Assembly (NCBI RefSeq): GCF_030463535.1
Contig: NC_132881.1
Location: forward strand, 38,919,973 to 38,983,972
Length of the DNA: 64,000 bases
From: Salminus brasiliensis
Lineage: Eukaryota; Chordata; Actinopteri; Characiformes; Bryconidae
Reading direction: 5' to 3'
This document shows, piece after piece, positions 63,401-64,000 of this stretch. The translations under genes were made by a program, and so were the position numbers. The notes under the pieces are model-generated. The model worked only from the letters and a program-made list of their open reading frames with translations, did no database searches and was not told where the DNA came from. Every line of letters starts with the position of its first letter. The stretch's first letter is position 1.

Positions 63401-63476
63401 GAATGGGGATTACCCAAACACACTGGCTGAAAAATGTGGCTTCTCTGAATTGAGACAGATCATGGATAAATATGTT
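59272..63476 (+). CDS. pik3ap1: Phosphoinositide-3-kinase adaptor protein 1 (BCAP), N-terminal six coding exons
   Basis: BCAP couples BCR, CD19 and TLR signalling to PI3K in B cells and macrophages. Coding exons: 59272-59677, 61525-61910, 62002-62143, 62347-62489, 62960-63092 and 63280-63476. GT-AG sites and phases agree, giving 469 residues before the gene leaves the window. Exon 1 codes a TIR-like domain (MCEVLIVYTSETQDWANYLK, CGVSELDGLQDYFQHWDSW). Exon 2 holds a linker with a six-copy heptad tyrosine repeat. Exons 3-5 code the DBB domain (VDIYIIMTN, TYYTEMEEINSYLEKVMDPI, FMCQ|AFNITSN, GLQLLGINQLEQE). Exon 6 starts the ankyrin-like region (LPTLLHFSAKYGLKKLTGVL, CPGALQAYSVVNKNGDYPNT). These blocks fit PIK3AP1 better than its paralogue BANK1, in particular YYTxMEEI, the GxxLLGINQLE motif and CPGALQAYSV. 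The start is the first ATG after the exon-1 acceptor. The YxxM motifs that recruit PI3K lie in the part outside the window. Confidence 0.93.
60353..60403. repeat. (TA)n microsatellite in pik3ap1 intron
   Basis: An uninterrupted TA run of about twenty units between coding exons 1 and 2. Confidence 0.9.
60930..61115. repeat. AGAACC/GGTTCT-type dispersed repeat in pik3ap1 intron
   Basis: Repeated TATATAGAACC and ATGGTTCT motifs face each other (for example TATAGAACCATGCC and TAGATGGTTCTCCATA), the same type as at 36015-36150 and 51485-51605. An AG at 61155 looks like an acceptor, but that frame soon stops, so it is not exon 2. Confidence 0.4.
61632..61757 (+). repeat. pik3ap1: Six 21-bp coding repeats in pik3ap1 exon 2
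   Basis: Six in-frame copies of a 21-bp unit encode YDQTAAE, YGLTTQK, YGLPASE, YGITASE, YDLNDSE and YDLTASE, residues about 172-213. The copies differ by several bases each, so the array is not newly formed, and the Tyr is invariant. It lies between the TIR-like and DBB domains. Confidence 0.95.
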
Positions 63477-64000
63477 GTAAGTTCCCAGCATTTGTCTTGA
63501 GTGTTGTATGTGGTCATGTGATCATTTCTCATATTCTGATAGCCTGTAAAACCTCATTCCGTACAAATGAAAGTTTTCTCCAGTGCTAAAAATAGTGGCA
63601 TTCCAGTTATCCTGAAGAACCTTGATCAATAAAGCCAGTTTGGATTTGTAAAGCCATCTGTGACCGCACAGTTTAATTCACAGGTTTTCATTAAATAGAA
63701 AACATAGAATCGTAGAATCTGTTCCCCTCTTTTGCTTTAACGGCAGCGTGCACTTGAGCTTGAACATGCTTGAGCAGAAGTTACTGATGAGTAGATAAAA
63801 AACATCTGAGACACGAGCTTCAGTGGAAGGCTAAAAAAAAACTAATCTTTTTGTACAGAGGTCAGAGTCACATCACATAAATTTGAATTGTGACCTAGAA
63901 ACAGCGCCTCACTGAATAGAGAGTGTGTCTCTATTTTACTTCTCATAATTAAATTGATTTTCTCATTTATTTCTAATTTACTACCCAATTTGAATGGCCT
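63477..64000 (+). other. pik3ap1: pik3ap1 intron 6, continues past the window
   Basis: It starts with GTAAGT after Val469. No further exon was recognised before the window edge; the expected next exon would begin near the human ETVDMLKSH region. Confidence 0.6.

Overview
The window is teleost fish nuclear DNA, most likely from an otophysan such as a characin or catfish; the repeat families suggest this, but no species marker was tested. The evidence is GT-AG introns, vertebrate exon structures, and a dense load of fish-type Tc1/mariner elements, MITE-like elements, tRNA-derived SINEs, fold-back elements and microsatellites.

Four protein-coding genes can be reconstructed exon by exon. On the minus strand, from low to high coordinate, are vps26a (retromer cargo-recognition subunit; 9 exons, 17860 down to 10223; 327 aa, the same length as the human protein), srgn (serglycin proteoglycan core; 3 exons, 27622 down to 25144; 154 aa) and kifbp (kinesin-binding protein, formerly kif1bp; 7 exons, 49163 down to 43130; 632 aa). 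This is the KIFBP-SRGN-VPS26A order and shared orientation of human 10q22.1. On the plus strand, the first six coding exons of pik3ap1/BCAP (TIR domain, DBB domain, start of the ankyrin-like region) run from 59272 to 63476, and the gene leaves the window. The divergent kifbp/pik3ap1 arrangement differs from human. The four genes do not form a pathway: vps26a acts in endosomal recycling, srgn in granule storage, kifbp in kinesin control and pik3ap1 in BCR/TLR-PI3K signalling.

Layout: 1-8.5 kb is transposon-rich. It holds a deleted Tc1-like element with a surviving DNA-binding-domain ORF, duplicated MITE segments, a decayed Tc1 element, and a full-length IR/DR Tc1 element (6296-7890) with an uninterrupted 340-aa DD34E transposase. 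From 8.8 to 18 kb is vps26a. From 18.0 to 21.7 kb is a large AT-rich minisatellite with higher-order structure, directly upstream of vps26a exon 1. From 21.7 to 27.7 kb is spacer and srgn. From 28 to 42.6 kb is an intergenic stretch of repeats with a frameshifted second Tc1 transposase. From 42.6 to 49.2 kb is kifbp. From 49.3 to 58.2 kb is more repeats and one unassigned 204-codon ORF. From 58.3 kb to the end is pik3ap1.

I found no clearly undescribed molecular system. The items most worth checking are a six-copy heptad tyrosine repeat coded in pik3ap1 exon 2, the apparently intact Tc1 element, the short-SG-type serglycin core, the minisatellite next to vps26a, and the truncated transposase ORF with its own TATA box and poly(A) signal. 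No database search was run; all family names come from reading translations and motifs.
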